Below, in pieces: positions 6,227 to 15,249 of a DNA stretch of 42,973 bases. The notes below the pieces were generated by a model. The model worked only from the letters and a program-made list of their open reading frames with translations, was not told the origin of the DNA and did no database searches. The DNA lies in the IMG/VR virus record IMGVR_UViG_3300025927_000011, positions 1 through 42,973 of that record, one strand, 5' to 3'. The DNA comes from a virus. The position numbers and the translations under genes are program-made. Within the stretch, counting starts at the first letter, position 1. Each line of letters begins with the position of its first letter.

Positions 6227-6445
6227 GTGGAAATCATCGTCGGCCTGCTGATCGGCACTGTCCTGGTCATGGGTTGGTTTATCGGCTCGCCGTTTGTCGG
6301 CGTGTTCCTTAGTCTGCCCGTGGTCGGATTTATGCTGTTTGATACTCAGGCATTCAGTCGTAACATAAGCGACATACCGGGGATCGTCGCAGTCCTGGCA
6401 GTCATCTGGCTGCCAAGCCTGATCCGTCATGCCGTGAGAACCTAG
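6227..6445 (+). CDS. Small multi-pass membrane protein
   Basis: The product is 72 residues and starts at GTG 6227, six bases after GAGGAG (6215-6220). It is almost entirely hydrophobic, with probable helices at residues 3-20, 22-40 and 48-66, and ends RHAVRT. It is the last gene of the plus-strand island and overlaps the end of the minus-strand ejection-protein gene tail to tail by four bases. A role in superinfection exclusion or membrane change is possible but unproven. Confidence 0.58.
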   Translation: MEIIVGLLIGTVLVMGWFIGSPFVGVFLSLPVVGFMLFDTQAFSRNISDIPGIVAVLAVIWLPSLIRHAVRT

Positions 6446-8610
6446 GGCGGCCCGAGTTCGTTCCTTGGTCCAGACGGCGACCCAACGACGCCCCCTGTCT
6501 GCTGGCCAAGGAACTCCGCTGTTAATGACAGTGCCCGCTGCGACCCCGGCGACATTCCGGCCATCTGGCGCAGATAGCCAACGCCCTCCGGACTGAACAG
6601 CCGCTCAGCGATGCCACCGATGTTGCGGCGCGTCTGCCACTCGGCGAGCATCCCGAACGGGCGGCCTGCCGCATGCAGCAATTTGCTGGGGTCCAACGCC
6701 GCCTCGGTAAGCCGCGCCGCACGCACACCGGGCGAGTTAGCACCGGCCTCATCCAGTGCAGCGGCGCCGCGCTGCCTTGGTGCCGTCAGGCTGTTCATGC
6801 CGCGCGATTGCGCCACGCGCTCGATCGTTCCCATGAAGTTGTCGAGCCCCTGAAACTGCGTCGGGTCCATTGCCGCCTGCATGGCAGCGCGCTTGTCTGG
6901 ATCGGCCCAGAGCTGCCGGCGCAGCATCGAGGGGTTCAATCCCTCCTGAGATTTGGACACTCGATCGATGGTGTCCTGCAGATAGGAGCGCACCCCGGCA
7001 TTCCATTCATCGCCACGTCCGGCCGATGTGAAGGCATCGCGCGCCTCGGAGATCGCCCGCGGATTGTTGGTGTCGAAGACTGGCGAGACGATCGCCTTCG
7101 CACGCTCGTTGCCCGAGGCATCGGCTGCACGCCCGATGCTGTCCTCCAGTCGTGACGCTAGCCGTTGACCGGGTGCAGCCGTGGCGCGCGCTGTGGCATA
7201 GGTCGGATATGCCGTATCGAGGTTGCTTAGAAGATCGGCGCGCAGTGAGTCCACAGACATCGCCGTGGTGTTCTCGCCCGCCCGGCGGGCCGTCGATACC
7301 GTGTCGTCCAACTTGCGCTTGGCCAAATCCCACAGTGCAAAGTCAGGCGTGTCAGGAGCCGCCTTGCGATACAGATTGGCGTAGTCGGAACGGGCACTTT
7401 GCAATGCCGATTTGACCGCAGGCACCTCGGCGAGCTGGGCGAGATCGGGCGACATGACGTTACCGCCGGCCTGCGCTGCCTCATAGGATGGCCGCGCTGC
7501 ACGGTTGGCGATCTGCCGGGCCGCGGCGGTTGCGTCTTCAGCACCCTGCTGGAACTGCATCGCAGCATCCGTCTTGTCGGCCGCCGGGGAAATCGCATCG
7601 AGATGCCGCTGATACGCCGCCTGAAGATCGGCGCGCTGTTTTCCGTAGAACTGCTGGGCAATGTCACTCAGTTCCGGTCCGGCCGAACCGGACGCAATAG
7701 TATCTTCATGCTGCAACAGCGACGGCAATCCACTGGCCTGTCCCGGCGTCAATCCTGCCAACCCTTCCTGCTGAGCCATCAACTGATTCCGTTCGGCCTG
7801 GGGCAGCGCCTGCCCGGCCCGGATGCGGTTGACATCGATAGCGGAAGCGCCGAGCCGGTTGGGTGCGACAATGTGGAGCAGGCTCGCGCCGGCAAGCTGG
7901 CCGCCGGCAGCACCCCCGGCCTGTCCGGCCGTCTGCATCGGGTTGTATGGTGTCTTGGCTGACTCGGGGTCGAAGTGTGCCGCAAGTTGTTGGCGAGCCA
8001 CGTCGCCGGCCGCAGCGCCCGCGCCAGCCGCCACCGGCCCCACCACAAGTGACGCCGGCCCAGCCGCGGCCCCTGCCGCGGCCCCACCGATCGCCGGCAA
8101 TGCCGGTCCCACCATGCTGCCTGCGGTGGGCAGCCACGAACCCGGCCGCATGACGCTGAAGCGCGGATCGACGTAGTAGGGTTGATTGTCCTCGCCGACC
8201 GCAGCGAGTTGCCCGGTTGGCCCATAGAACACCCGTGCCTGCGCTTCCTTCGGATCGAGCTTCGGGAACAGTTGCGCAGCGATGACGCGGCGGCGCTGCT
8301 CTGGATCGGTTGGCAGGCTACCGATCGCCTGCGTGCCGAACCCTGGCTCACGGCCTTCCTGTATCGGTTGGCCAGTAGACTGCCCAACGGGATCGTTGCT
8401 CGGCACGTTGCCGGCGAACTGGAACGGACGGCCGGTGATCGGATCGATCGATCCTGGCGCTCCCGGCGCCGCGGTGGTGGTGACGTTGAAATTGTTCGGG
8501 TGAAAGTCCGGTGCCGCCGGCGCAGCTGTCTTGTCGTCAGCCGGTGGAGCTGGCGGTGGCGCTGCCGGGGTGACGCCAAAATCGGCCGGATTGGCGAACA
8601 GGTCGGCCAT
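6442..8610 (-). CDS. Ejection (internal virion) protein, large, P22 gp16/gp20-like position
   Basis: The product is 722 residues. Residues 1-60 are Pro/Ala-rich. A long Ala/Gly-rich hydrophobic stretch (about 165-215) could insert in a membrane. The rest is a long helical region rich in Ala, Arg and Gln (about 290-700). That composition is typical of podovirus proteins injected with the DNA to form the trans-envelope conduit. The ATG at 8610 overlaps the previous TAA as TAATG. It is third in a run of three such genes (10755, 8610, 6442), the same number as P22 gp7, gp20 and gp16. The assignment is by size, composition and order. Confidence 0.65.
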   Translation of the reverse strand: MADLFANPADFGVTPAAPPPAPPADDKTAAPAAPDFHPNNFNVTTTAAPGAPGSIDPITGRPFQFAGNVPSNDPVGQSTGQPIQEGREPGFGTQAIGSLPTDPEQRRRVIAAQLFPKLDPKEAQARVFYGPTGQLAAVGEDNQPYYVDPRFSVMRPGSWLPTAGSMVGPALPAIGGAAAGAAAGPASLVVGPVAAGAGAAAGDVARQQLAAHFDPESAKTPYNPMQTAGQAGGAAGGQLAGASLLHIVAPNRLGASAIDVNRIRAGQALPQAERNQLMAQQEGLAGLTPGQASGLPSLLQHEDTIASGSAGPELSDIAQQFYGKQRADLQAAYQRHLDAISPAADKTDAAMQFQQGAEDATAAARQIANRAARPSYEAAQAGGNVMSPDLAQLAEVPAVKSALQSARSDYANLYRKAAPDTPDFALWDLAKRKLDDTVSTARRAGENTTAMSVDSLRADLLSNLDTAYPTYATARATAAPGQRLASRLEDSIGRAADASGNERAKAIVSPVFDTNNPRAISEARDAFTSAGRGDEWNAGVRSYLQDTIDRVSKSQEGLNPSMLRRQLWADPDKRAAMQAAMDPTQFQGLDNFMGTIERVAQSRGMNSLTAPRQRGAAALDEAGANSPGVRAARLTEAALDPSKLLHAAGRPFGMLAEWQTRRNIGGIAERLFSPEGVGYLRQMAGMSPGSQRALSLTAEFLGQQTGGVVGSPSGPRNELGPP

Positions 8611-10745
8611 TACTGCGGCTGACCGATCGCCACCTGGCTGCCATCCTTCCACAACACTCGTGCGGTCGGATCAGCGTGGCGCAAAATATCGAGCACCCGC
8701 CCAACATCGGCCTGCGATTTCATGTTGAGCGCGCCGGTCCACTTGTCCCAGCTATCGCCCGACAGTGCCGCCATGGCTGCGGCGTAGACTTGCGGGTTGC
8801 GGTTGGCCACCCATTCGGAATCAAAATGCGACAGCTTAGTATAACTTCCGCCCCGCTCGAACTGATCGCCGGCTTGATTGGCGAATGCAAGCGCCTGTGT
8901 CGAGTAATCCGATTTGGCCTGCTCGCTCACCAGCTGCATTGCCAATATCCGCTTGTTGGCATCGGGCCGCAGATCAAGCCCTGGATTAGCTGACTTGTAG
9001 AGCTGAATTGCCCCGAGCGAACCGCGCGCGCCCAGATCGCCACGCTCCTGCGTGCCGGCCGCCATCAACCCAAGTTTGGCAAATTCCTGTGCTGCCGCGG
9101 TTGAATCGGTGATCGAGGGATCGTTGCCGATCAGCTTCCGTGCCAGATCAGCAAATCCCGCCGTCTGGGCAACGTTGGCCCACTGCGCGCGCCAGTTGCC
9201 CCCAGCGCCGGTGCTTACCTGATCGACCAACTCCCGCATCTTCTGTATGCGAACCTGATTGGCCTGCGCCATTTGCGCGCTGGCGCTTAGTTCCGGCAAA
9301 TCCTTGGCGTCGCGCTCATAATCCGATTTCTGCAATTCCCACGGCGCATTGGCCGGCCGCACTGGCGATGGAATGAAACCGACACGTTTGTCGCCCTGCA
9401 CCATCCACGTCCCGACATGGCCCTCCGCGTCCATCCCTGCCACGGGGGTTGCACGAATTGACGGATGCGCCGCCTGCCACGCCTGCAGGTTCATCGTGCG
9501 GTTGGTGGACTGCATCGAGGATATGTCGGACAGGATCGATTGCACGTCTGCTCCAGTGCGTGCTGAGGCGCGGCGAGCACGGATCAGTGCGTCCTGCTGA
9601 GGCGTCAGCCCGTTGGGCAAAAGATTGGCCGGTGCAGGCGGTTGCGCCGATTGATCCCCGCGTTCGCCCGCTACCGTCATGCCGGGCGGCGGCTGCCCGG
9701 AGGCATCTGCCGGCGGCGGCGGTGGAGCGGCCCCTCCGGTCGGCGCTCCTGGCCCGGCCACTTGCACCGGGGCTGGCGGGGCGTCGCCTCCAGGCGGCGT
9801 CTGTGGGGCGGCACTGGCCTGTTGCTGTGGTGGTGCGCCCGCGGGTGCTGGAGCGACGCCACTAGCCACCTGCACCCGCTGCCCGCGCTGAGCAGCAGCC
9901 ATCTGCACGCCCTTCTGCACATCGGCCGGATTGAGCACATAGCCGCCGCCCGCGCTTTCGTGCGGAAACTGCGCCTGAATGAATTTCGCCTGCACGGTGG
10001 GATCGGTCAGATCGATCGGATCGTCCGCCCCGACGCCCAGTGCCTTGGCGATGTCGTCGGTGTAGCTTGTCAGATTGGCCTTCGGATCGGACACCCAGCG
10101 CGTGACAGCGCCGCGCACCGTGTTGATGCCGTGCTGCGTCTGGTAGAGCGCGAGCTGGTTGGCATTCGCCGCAACGCCGGACGGCATGTCGGGGAAGGCT
10201 GCAAAGCGGTTGCCTTGGCCTGGCGACGCTCCCGGCTGACCGGCAAATGTCAGGTTGCCGGGGTTGTTCTGTCGCTGGCCGATGGTGGCGCCAGACCCGC
10301 CGCTGACTGCTGGCGGCGCCGATGATTGCTGCCCGCCAGCGCCGTTCGGTGCCCCGCCGAGCGCAGCGTCCACCAGCCCCAAGGCACCCTGCGTCTGACC
10401 GTAGATCGCCTGATCCTTGGCCGACAGCCCCATTGCGGCCAGCCGTGCCACGGCGTCGTGCCCTGGATACTGCGACGGCGCATGCTTGGCGAAGCCGCGC
10501 CCCTGAAGGTCCGCCACAACGCCCGGATAGGCCGTCGCGCGCTGCTCCTCTGGCAACGTCATCAGATACGATGCCGCCCGCGCCTCCATCTCGACATCGC
10601 CGGTGGCAAGTGCCTGCTGATGCACTTGGTTCTGCATCAGCGCGTTCTGGTGAACGTCCTCATATGCCTGCGGCTGATAGCGCAGCGAGCGCGCGGTCAG
10701 CAGCTCATTCGGCGTCAGGAAGGCGGAGCCAACGGAACCGGACAT
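8610..10745 (-). CDS. Ejection protein with lysozyme/transglycosylase-like domain
   Basis: The product is 711 residues. The N-terminal 110 residues are helical. A domain at about 150-260 carries RQNNPGNLTFAGQPGA, FAAFPDMPSGVAANANQLA and SYTDDIAKALGV, the pattern of phage virion-associated peptidoglycan hydrolases (structural protein P5-type). A Pro/Gln/Ala linker follows (about 290-370), and then a long helical C-terminal part. It would locally open the cell wall during DNA entry. It lies between the gp7-like gene and the large ejection protein. Confidence 0.7.
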   Translation of the reverse strand: MSGSVGSAFLTPNELLTARSLRYQPQAYEDVHQNALMQNQVHQQALATGDVEMEARAASYLMTLPEEQRATAYPGVVADLQGRGFAKHAPSQYPGHDAVARLAAMGLSAKDQAIYGQTQGALGLVDAALGGAPNGAGGQQSSAPPAVSGGSGATIGQRQNNPGNLTFAGQPGASPGQGNRFAAFPDMPSGVAANANQLALYQTQHGINTVRGAVTRWVSDPKANLTSYTDDIAKALGVGADDPIDLTDPTVQAKFIQAQFPHESAGGGYVLNPADVQKGVQMAAAQRGQRVQVASGVAPAPAGAPPQQQASAAPQTPPGGDAPPAPVQVAGPGAPTGGAAPPPPPADASGQPPPGMTVAGERGDQSAQPPAPANLLPNGLTPQQDALIRARRASARTGADVQSILSDISSMQSTNRTMNLQAWQAAHPSIRATPVAGMDAEGHVGTWMVQGDKRVGFIPSPVRPANAPWELQKSDYERDAKDLPELSASAQMAQANQVRIQKMRELVDQVSTGAGGNWRAQWANVAQTAGFADLARKLIGNDPSITDSTAAAQEFAKLGLMAAGTQERGDLGARGSLGAIQLYKSANPGLDLRPDANKRILAMQLVSEQAKSDYSTQALAFANQAGDQFERGGSYTKLSHFDSEWVANRNPQVYAAAMAALSGDSWDKWTGALNMKSQADVGRVLDILRHADPTARVLWKDGSQVAIGQPQ

Positions 10746-10754
10746 CGTGCGTCC

Positions 10755-11402
10755 TCAGAATGAGCGCGTGTAGTTCATGTTGATCGGCGCCGGCGGTGAA
10801 TTGCTGTAGCCGCTGGAGGTCAGGTAGTTGCCAGTGCTGGCCGGCCCCAACTGGTTGATGCCGGTCTGGAGGCCCTTCGCCACGTCGCCGTAAATGCTCG
10901 CCTGCGTGTTGCCTGCCTTCTGCGCCTGATCGCCAGCATTCGCCGCTGTATAGGCACCGCCGGCCGCCGCCGTCTCACCGACCTTCGACATGTCGAAAAG
11001 GCGGTTGTAGTAGTTGCTGAATTCCTGGTCCGCCAATCCGGTGCCGAACTTCAGCAGCGCCTTATCAGTGGCGCCCGATCGGAACATCCCCGTTGCGGCT
11101 TGCGTAGCATCGACCGCACGCCGGCCTTCGTTGAAACTCCACTGATACCCAGGCGATTGCTGGAAATTCCCCATCGCCGCCGTTGCGGCATCCTGCCCAT
11201 TCAGCCCCAGCAGATCGGCGCTGGCAGTATTCGCGACCCCCCCCGTGGTTCGCCAGGGTGCGAGGTCGGCGCGCTGCTGTGCCGCCAGTTCCTTCGACTG
11301 CTGCGCACCCGCACCAGCAGCGCCGGATTGCCCGATGGCACCAGCAACGCCAACGGCAGCACTGGCAACGCCCGCAATGGCGCCAGCTGCGGCGAACGGC
11401 AT
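10755..11402 (-). CDS. Ejection / DNA transfer protein, P22 gp7-like
   Basis: The product is 215 residues. A hydrophobic Ala/Gly-rich N-terminus (residues 1-32) resembles a cleavable propeptide or membrane-active segment. A central region has APWRTTGG and SPGYQWSFNEGRRAVDATQA, then LADQEFSNYYNRLFDMSKVGETAA. This layout is shared by DNA-transfer proteins of the P22 gp7/APSE p32 type. It is the first of the three ejection genes. It follows a homing endonuclease gene that interrupts the tail-to-ejection gene series. Confidence 0.75.
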   Translation of the reverse strand: MPFAAAGAIAGVASAAVGVAGAIGQSGAAGAGAQQSKELAAQQRADLAPWRTTGGVANTASADLLGLNGQDAATAAMGNFQQSPGYQWSFNEGRRAVDATQAATGMFRSGATDKALLKFGTGLADQEFSNYYNRLFDMSKVGETAAAGGAYTAANAGDQAQKAGNTQASIYGDVAKGLQTGINQLGPASTGNYLTSSGYSNSPPAPINMNYTRSF

Positions 11403-11413
11403 AACAATACTCC

Positions 11414-12280
11414 TTAGTTTACGGAGACGCTCTGTGACCGCTTCTTGCCAAGGTTCGCTGTGCGCAAAAGAGCGCGCGTGGCAGCAGACACCTTACGGCC
11501 CTTCGTAGCGGCACTAATCGCAGCGCGTGTCGCCTCAGAAAGCGGGCCACGCTTTTGGCCCTTTTGTGCAGCACTTAGCGCGGCCCGGCGTGCATCGGTC
11601 CACGGTGCTATCTTCCTGCCTGTTTGGCGCAGGCTCTTAGCCAGAGACTGTGCCGCTGTGTGTTTCTTTCCCAAATGCGCCGCTCGATTCGCTTCGCACG
11701 TCGCTACCGAGCGTTTTCTCCCCAGATTGGATAATCTGAGCTTTTCGCGGACCGCGGCTGGCGTGGCATGTCCCATCCGAGATGCGCTCATGGCAGCGCG
11801 CGTTGCATCCGATAGCTTGCGCCCTTTATTCACCGCACGTGCAGCCTCAATAACGGCCTCAGTGGGTTTCTTGCCCTTCATAACAAGTCGTTGCATAGCG
11901 CGAACCGCCTCTGTTCTTACGTAAGGCGTTCTAGCCGCGTGTTTGGCACGTGTTTCGTCGGACCAAGTCAATCCGGCGACGCCATCGCCGCCATTTGTGC
12001 GATTATAGCCGAACTGACGCGTACCGAGAGACTTGATCAGGAGTGTCTCTGTTGCCAAGGCATCGTCCCATGTCGTGGCACATGCGATCGCCTCAAAAGT
12101 AAATGCCTCAGGCCCGTATTTGGCTATGGCCTGATGGATGTGCTGGCGCTTCTCCGCCTTGCTTCGGGCCAAGATGAGATGACGCCTCCAGCGCGACTGG
12201 AGGTTGAGCGTAACCCCAATATACAGCTTACCATTCAAGGTGTTGGTGATGTAGTATACAAAAGCATGCCGCCCAGACAT
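11414..12280 (-). CDS. GIY-YIG homing endonuclease with NUMOD3 repeats
   Basis: The product is 288 residues. The GIY-YIG nuclease domain occupies residues 1-95: FVYYITNTLNGKLYIGVT, the arginine in SRWRRH, and a late E in TETLLIKSLG followed by YNRTNGGDG. The rest is about eight copies of the NUMOD3 DNA-binding motif (G-K/R-K-x-S/T-x-x-T-R-A). Such free-standing nucleases cut alleles lacking the gene and spread it. It stands between the cupin and gp7-like genes with small untranslated gaps on both sides, unlike the tightly coupled neighbours, which fits a late insertion. The base composition looks less GC-rich than the flanks. Confidence 0.9.
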   Translation of the reverse strand: MSGRHAFVYYITNTLNGKLYIGVTLNLQSRWRRHLILARSKAEKRQHIHQAIAKYGPEAFTFEAIACATTWDDALATETLLIKSLGTRQFGYNRTNGGDGVAGLTWSDETRAKHAARTPYVRTEAVRAMQRLVMKGKKPTEAVIEAARAVNKGRKLSDATRAAMSASRMGHATPAAVREKLRLSNLGRKRSVATCEANRAAHLGKKHTAAQSLAKSLRQTGRKIAPWTDARRAALSAAQKGQKRGPLSEATRAAISAATKGRKVSAATRALLRTANLGKKRSQSVSVN

Positions 12281-12321
12281 TCTGATATGGTATCACAACG
12301 AACAGGCTATGGCAAGCTCGC

Positions 12322-12657
12322 TCAGCTCTCCAACATCAGATTATGTTCCTCGGCGATGTCCACATTCTCGGCCTCGCCGACAGCATGGATGCAGGCGATC
12401 GTCACGCGGTCGCTCAGCGTCAGGAAACGGTGCTTCTCGCGCGCCGGGATTTTCACCGTGGATGGTCCAACGAAGTCGCCAAGCAGCTCATCGCCGCGCC
12501 ATATTCGTACGACGCCCGACAGGATGAGCGAGAGATGCGGGAACGTGTGGGCGTGCTGCGGCAGCATCGTGCCGCGATCGGCCACAACCCACGTTCGCAG
12601 GTAGATGCCGGCATACAGCGTCAGTTCCGAGAACGGCTGGCGTTCCGCGCGCTTCAC
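12322..12657 (-). CDS. Cupin-fold protein
   Basis: The product is 111 residues, a single small cupin. PQHAHTFPHLSLILSG gives the first-motif histidines, WRGDELLGDFVGPSTVKIPA the glycine-rich middle, and EKHRF a possible second-motif metal ligand. It is coupled (ATGA) to the Asp/Asn beta-hydroxylase gene upstream, so the two probably work together. Cupins of this size may bind a metal and either act as dioxygenases or only bind small molecules. The substrate is unknown. Confidence 0.75.
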   Translation of the reverse strand: MKRAERQPFSELTLYAGIYLRTWVVADRGTMLPQHAHTFPHLSLILSGVVRIWRGDELLGDFVGPSTVKIPAREKHRFLTLSDRVTIACIHAVGEAENVDIAEEHNLMLES

Positions 12658-13211
12658 TGGTCAAGCTCCGAGTGGAAGCAGAGAATCACGGTGATCCGCT
12701 CATCGGGACCATCGTTGCGTACTTCATGCTCGACAAGATTGTTGAACTCCCAAATTTCCCCGGCGCGAAAGCTCAGCACCTCGTCCTCACAGCGGTTGAT
12801 GCACCACGGATTGGATTTGAGCGGAATGTAGACTTTCCGGTTGAACCAGCGCGCATGCCATGCGCTGTCGGCATGCGGCAGGATACGCCCGCCAGGCGGC
12901 AGCCGCGTTATCAACGCCCCGCCGACCTCCGTTGCCTGCAATGTGGACACCAGCGCCCATAGCACCCGATGCAGCGCCGGCAGACGATGCCAGGCCGGAT
13001 AGAATACGCAGCGGCCCTCACGCTGAAAGTCGGCGTCGCTGTGCAGCGTGTCGCGCGGAAAATAGCGCAGCCAGATGTCGGAGCTTGCGGCGTGCGCGGT
13101 CTCGGCCCGCGTCGTCCGATCGCGGTTCTCATCCCACAAGTCCGGCGCCGCCTCCAGTTCGGTGAGGATCGGCGCCACGTCCAGGCCGGCATGGATCAGA
13201 CGAAAATGCAC
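12654..13211 (-). CDS. Aspartyl/asparaginyl beta-hydroxylase family, 2-oxoglutarate/Fe(II) dioxygenase
   Basis: The product is 185 residues, starting at GTG 13211, which shares one base with the previous TAG. The double-stranded beta-helix shows an HxD iron motif (H113-A-D115 in LPHADSAW), a distal His at 162 in LVEHEVRNDGPDERI, and R172 for 2-oxoglutarate, with WEFNN before it as in family PF05118. The reaction would be hydroxylation of a protein side chain or another substrate. It is surrounded by tail-fibre genes and followed by a cupin. Modification of a virion protein or of the host is inferred from this position. Confidence 0.82.
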   Translation of the reverse strand: MHFRLIHAGLDVAPILTELEAAPDLWDENRDRTTRAETAHAASSDIWLRYFPRDTLHSDADFQREGRCVFYPAWHRLPALHRVLWALVSTLQATEVGGALITRLPPGGRILPHADSAWHARWFNRKVYIPLKSNPWCINRCEDEVLSFRAGEIWEFNNLVEHEVRNDGPDERITVILCFHSELDQ

Positions 13212-13768
13212 TACCGCATCCGCCTTGCCGCAATCGCGCCCGCCGCCGTCACGCTGCCGGACGCATACTGCGCATAACCGCCCAGATACACCGTCGCAGG
13301 CGCCGCCAGAGACACCCGGATCGGCCCCGCCTCCAGACACGTCGCCGTGCCCATCGAACCGCCGACCAGCACGATCAGCGTCCGTCCGAGCCCCGCCGGC
13401 GGCGTCGCCGAAACCTCGCTCACCCAGGACTGCGCCACCGTCATGTTGCCGGCCGAACTCGTGTAGATCACATGCCCGGTCACGTCCCAGTCGCCCGCCG
13501 TCAGCGCCAAGGTGCCGACGTTCGTGGGCGTGATCGATGGCAGCGATACCGGCCCGGCGAACGATGCCGCCACATACTCGCCAATGTCGCCCGCCGCCGC
13601 GTCTGAGCCGTCCACCACGCCCTTGCGCACCTTGGCCGGCATGTCGGCCAGCCGGTCCGCGATGTCCTGGTTGTGGCGTGACCACGGATCGGAGAACGCG
13701 CCGCCGCCCGGACGCATCGGCACCTCGCCGACCGGCGGGCGCAGCCGAGCCGGAGGCGTCAGCGCCAT
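13211..13768 (-). CDS. Tail-associated protein, beta-rich C-terminus
   Basis: The product is 185 residues. The N-terminus is helical with a recurring phage pattern (SDPWSRHNQDIADRLADMPA). The C-terminal 110 residues are beta-strand-rich and end VYLGGYAQYASGSVTAAG, a pattern common at the end of phage tail-fibre or surface-binding domains. The ATG at 13768 overlaps the gp10-like stop. A fibre or tail-tip adhesin component is likely by location; the exact family was not identified. Confidence 0.62.
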   Translation of the reverse strand: MALTPPARLRPPVGEVPMRPGGGAFSDPWSRHNQDIADRLADMPAKVRKGVVDGSDAAAGDIGEYVAASFAGPVSLPSITPTNVGTLALTAGDWDVTGHVIYTSSAGNMTVAQSWVSEVSATPPAGLGRTLIVLVGGSMGTATCLEAGPIRVSLAAPATVYLGGYAQYASGSVTAAGAIAARRMR

Positions 13769-15249
13769 CAGCTCGCGCCCCCGGTAATGTCGGCATCGAC
13801 CGCATAGAACGTGCTCGCGCGATGGCACGAGACGCGGAACACCCGCTGGCGAAAGCTGCCGAGCCGCGTCGTCACCACCCGCTTGCGCAACTGGCCTACA
13901 TCGCCCGCGCTCAGCGTGCGCCGCCCGGTCCAGGTCCAGCCGCCGTCGTCGCTCCACTCTAGCAGCACATCGCCGTGTGAGGCCGCCTGGCCCACCTCCA
14001 TCTCGATCTCCAGCCGCGCGCAGAACGCCCGGCGTGTGCCGGCCCAGAGCGGCGGCAGGGTGAACTGGCGCAATGGCTCGACACCGGCATCCGAGGCACC
14101 GTTGGCGGGGAAAAAAATCTGCCCCGAGCGGCTGTCGCCCAGCAGCGTATCGCCCAGCGACTGGGTGGCACACAACGGGCGCCACAGCCCGGTGCCGCTG
14201 ATCGCGCTGGATCGTTCGTGCCACAGCTTGGTGGCGCAGTCATAGACGAACGTGTGCGCGCCGACCGACAGCGCGTAGCAGGCATGGCCGCGCCAAGTGT
14301 AGGCGTAGCCGTTGCCGCCGATCACCCATTGCGGATAGGAGCCGGTGGCGTAGATCAGCTGCTCGATCGCATGCGTGGAGACACGCACCGCCTTGTAGCC
14401 TTCGCTGCGATAAACGATGCCATCGACGCCGAGCCACCAGAACGAATGATCGATCTGCGCAATCGTCTTGTTGACCACGCCGCAGGAGATCACCCCGTTG
14501 GGATAGCGGCGGAACGGGAAATCCGCGTTCCCGGCGTCGTACCAGATTTCAATGCCGCCCTCGCCGAACATCCACAGCTCGCCGGCGCGGCTGAGGATGC
14601 GGCGCAGCACGTTCGGCTGCGCCTCGGTCGAGGCAAAGTCGAGCGCGTCATAGGCGGCAGGATCGAACAGCCCGGTGATGTGCCACCGCTCCGGCACGTC
14701 GGCATCGGAGAACGCGAAATACCCATCGAGATAGGCGACGGAGGAGACATTGGGAAAATCGCCGCCGATCTGGTGCAGCGTATCGGCCCCTTCCACCGCG
14801 GCGGCATTGTGCCCGCAGGTAAAGGCGTTCGGCGGCACGCAGACCACCGCGGCATTGCTGCCCGAGGCGATGGTGACGACGGCGTAATTTGACACCGGCG
14901 CGGGATCGGTCGGCAGGCCGACCAGCCCCAAATCCTCGATGCCGTTGCCGACCGCGCGCGGCGCGAAGCTGAGCCGGTAGAAGTGGTCGCCCGAGACGAC
15001 ATAGATGCGGCCGGGCGTGTCGGCGTTGATGGCGCGGATCGGTCCCGGCCCGACCGTCAGAAGCGTGGCCAGTCCAGGCGCCGGCACAAGTGCGGCCTCG
15101 GTGCGTGCATCGGCCGGCTGCTGCTCGGCCATGAGGTTGATCAGCCGTTTGGCTGACAGCGGCTGCGAGGCGTGCTGGTAGGACTCCAGCGGCAGCGGGA
15201 TGCGCCGCATGCCCTGCGGCGGGGCTGCCGCCTGCTGTGCGCCGCTCAT
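13768..15249 (-). CDS. P22 gp10-like packaged-DNA stabilisation / tail hub protein
   Basis: The product is 493 residues. The N-terminus (residues 15-41) shows RIPLPLESYQHAS... and RLINLMAE, the usual opening of phage stabilisation protein (PF11134) members. Repeats with strands such as RIYVVSGDHFYRLSF, YLDGYFAFSD, WHITGLFDP and GELWMFGEGGIEIWYDAG follow the beta-propeller-like body of this family. In P22, gp10 closes the portal-gp4 channel and connects to needle and spikes. It lies after the tailspike gene here, with ATGA coupling on both sides. Confidence 0.82.
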   Translation of the reverse strand: MSGAQQAAAPPQGMRRIPLPLESYQHASQPLSAKRLINLMAEQQPADARTEAALVPAPGLATLLTVGPGPIRAINADTPGRIYVVSGDHFYRLSFAPRAVGNGIEDLGLVGLPTDPAPVSNYAVVTIASGSNAAVVCVPPNAFTCGHNAAAVEGADTLHQIGGDFPNVSSVAYLDGYFAFSDADVPERWHITGLFDPAAYDALDFASTEAQPNVLRRILSRAGELWMFGEGGIEIWYDAGNADFPFRRYPNGVISCGVVNKTIAQIDHSFWWLGVDGIVYRSEGYKAVRVSTHAIEQLIYATGSYPQWVIGGNGYAYTWRGHACYALSVGAHTFVYDCATKLWHERSSAISGTGLWRPLCATQSLGDTLLGDSRSGQIFFPANGASDAGVEPLRQFTLPPLWAGTRRAFCARLEIEMEVGQAASHGDVLLEWSDDGGWTWTGRRTLSAGDVGQLRKRVVTTRLGSFRQRVFRVSCHRASTFYAVDADITGGAS

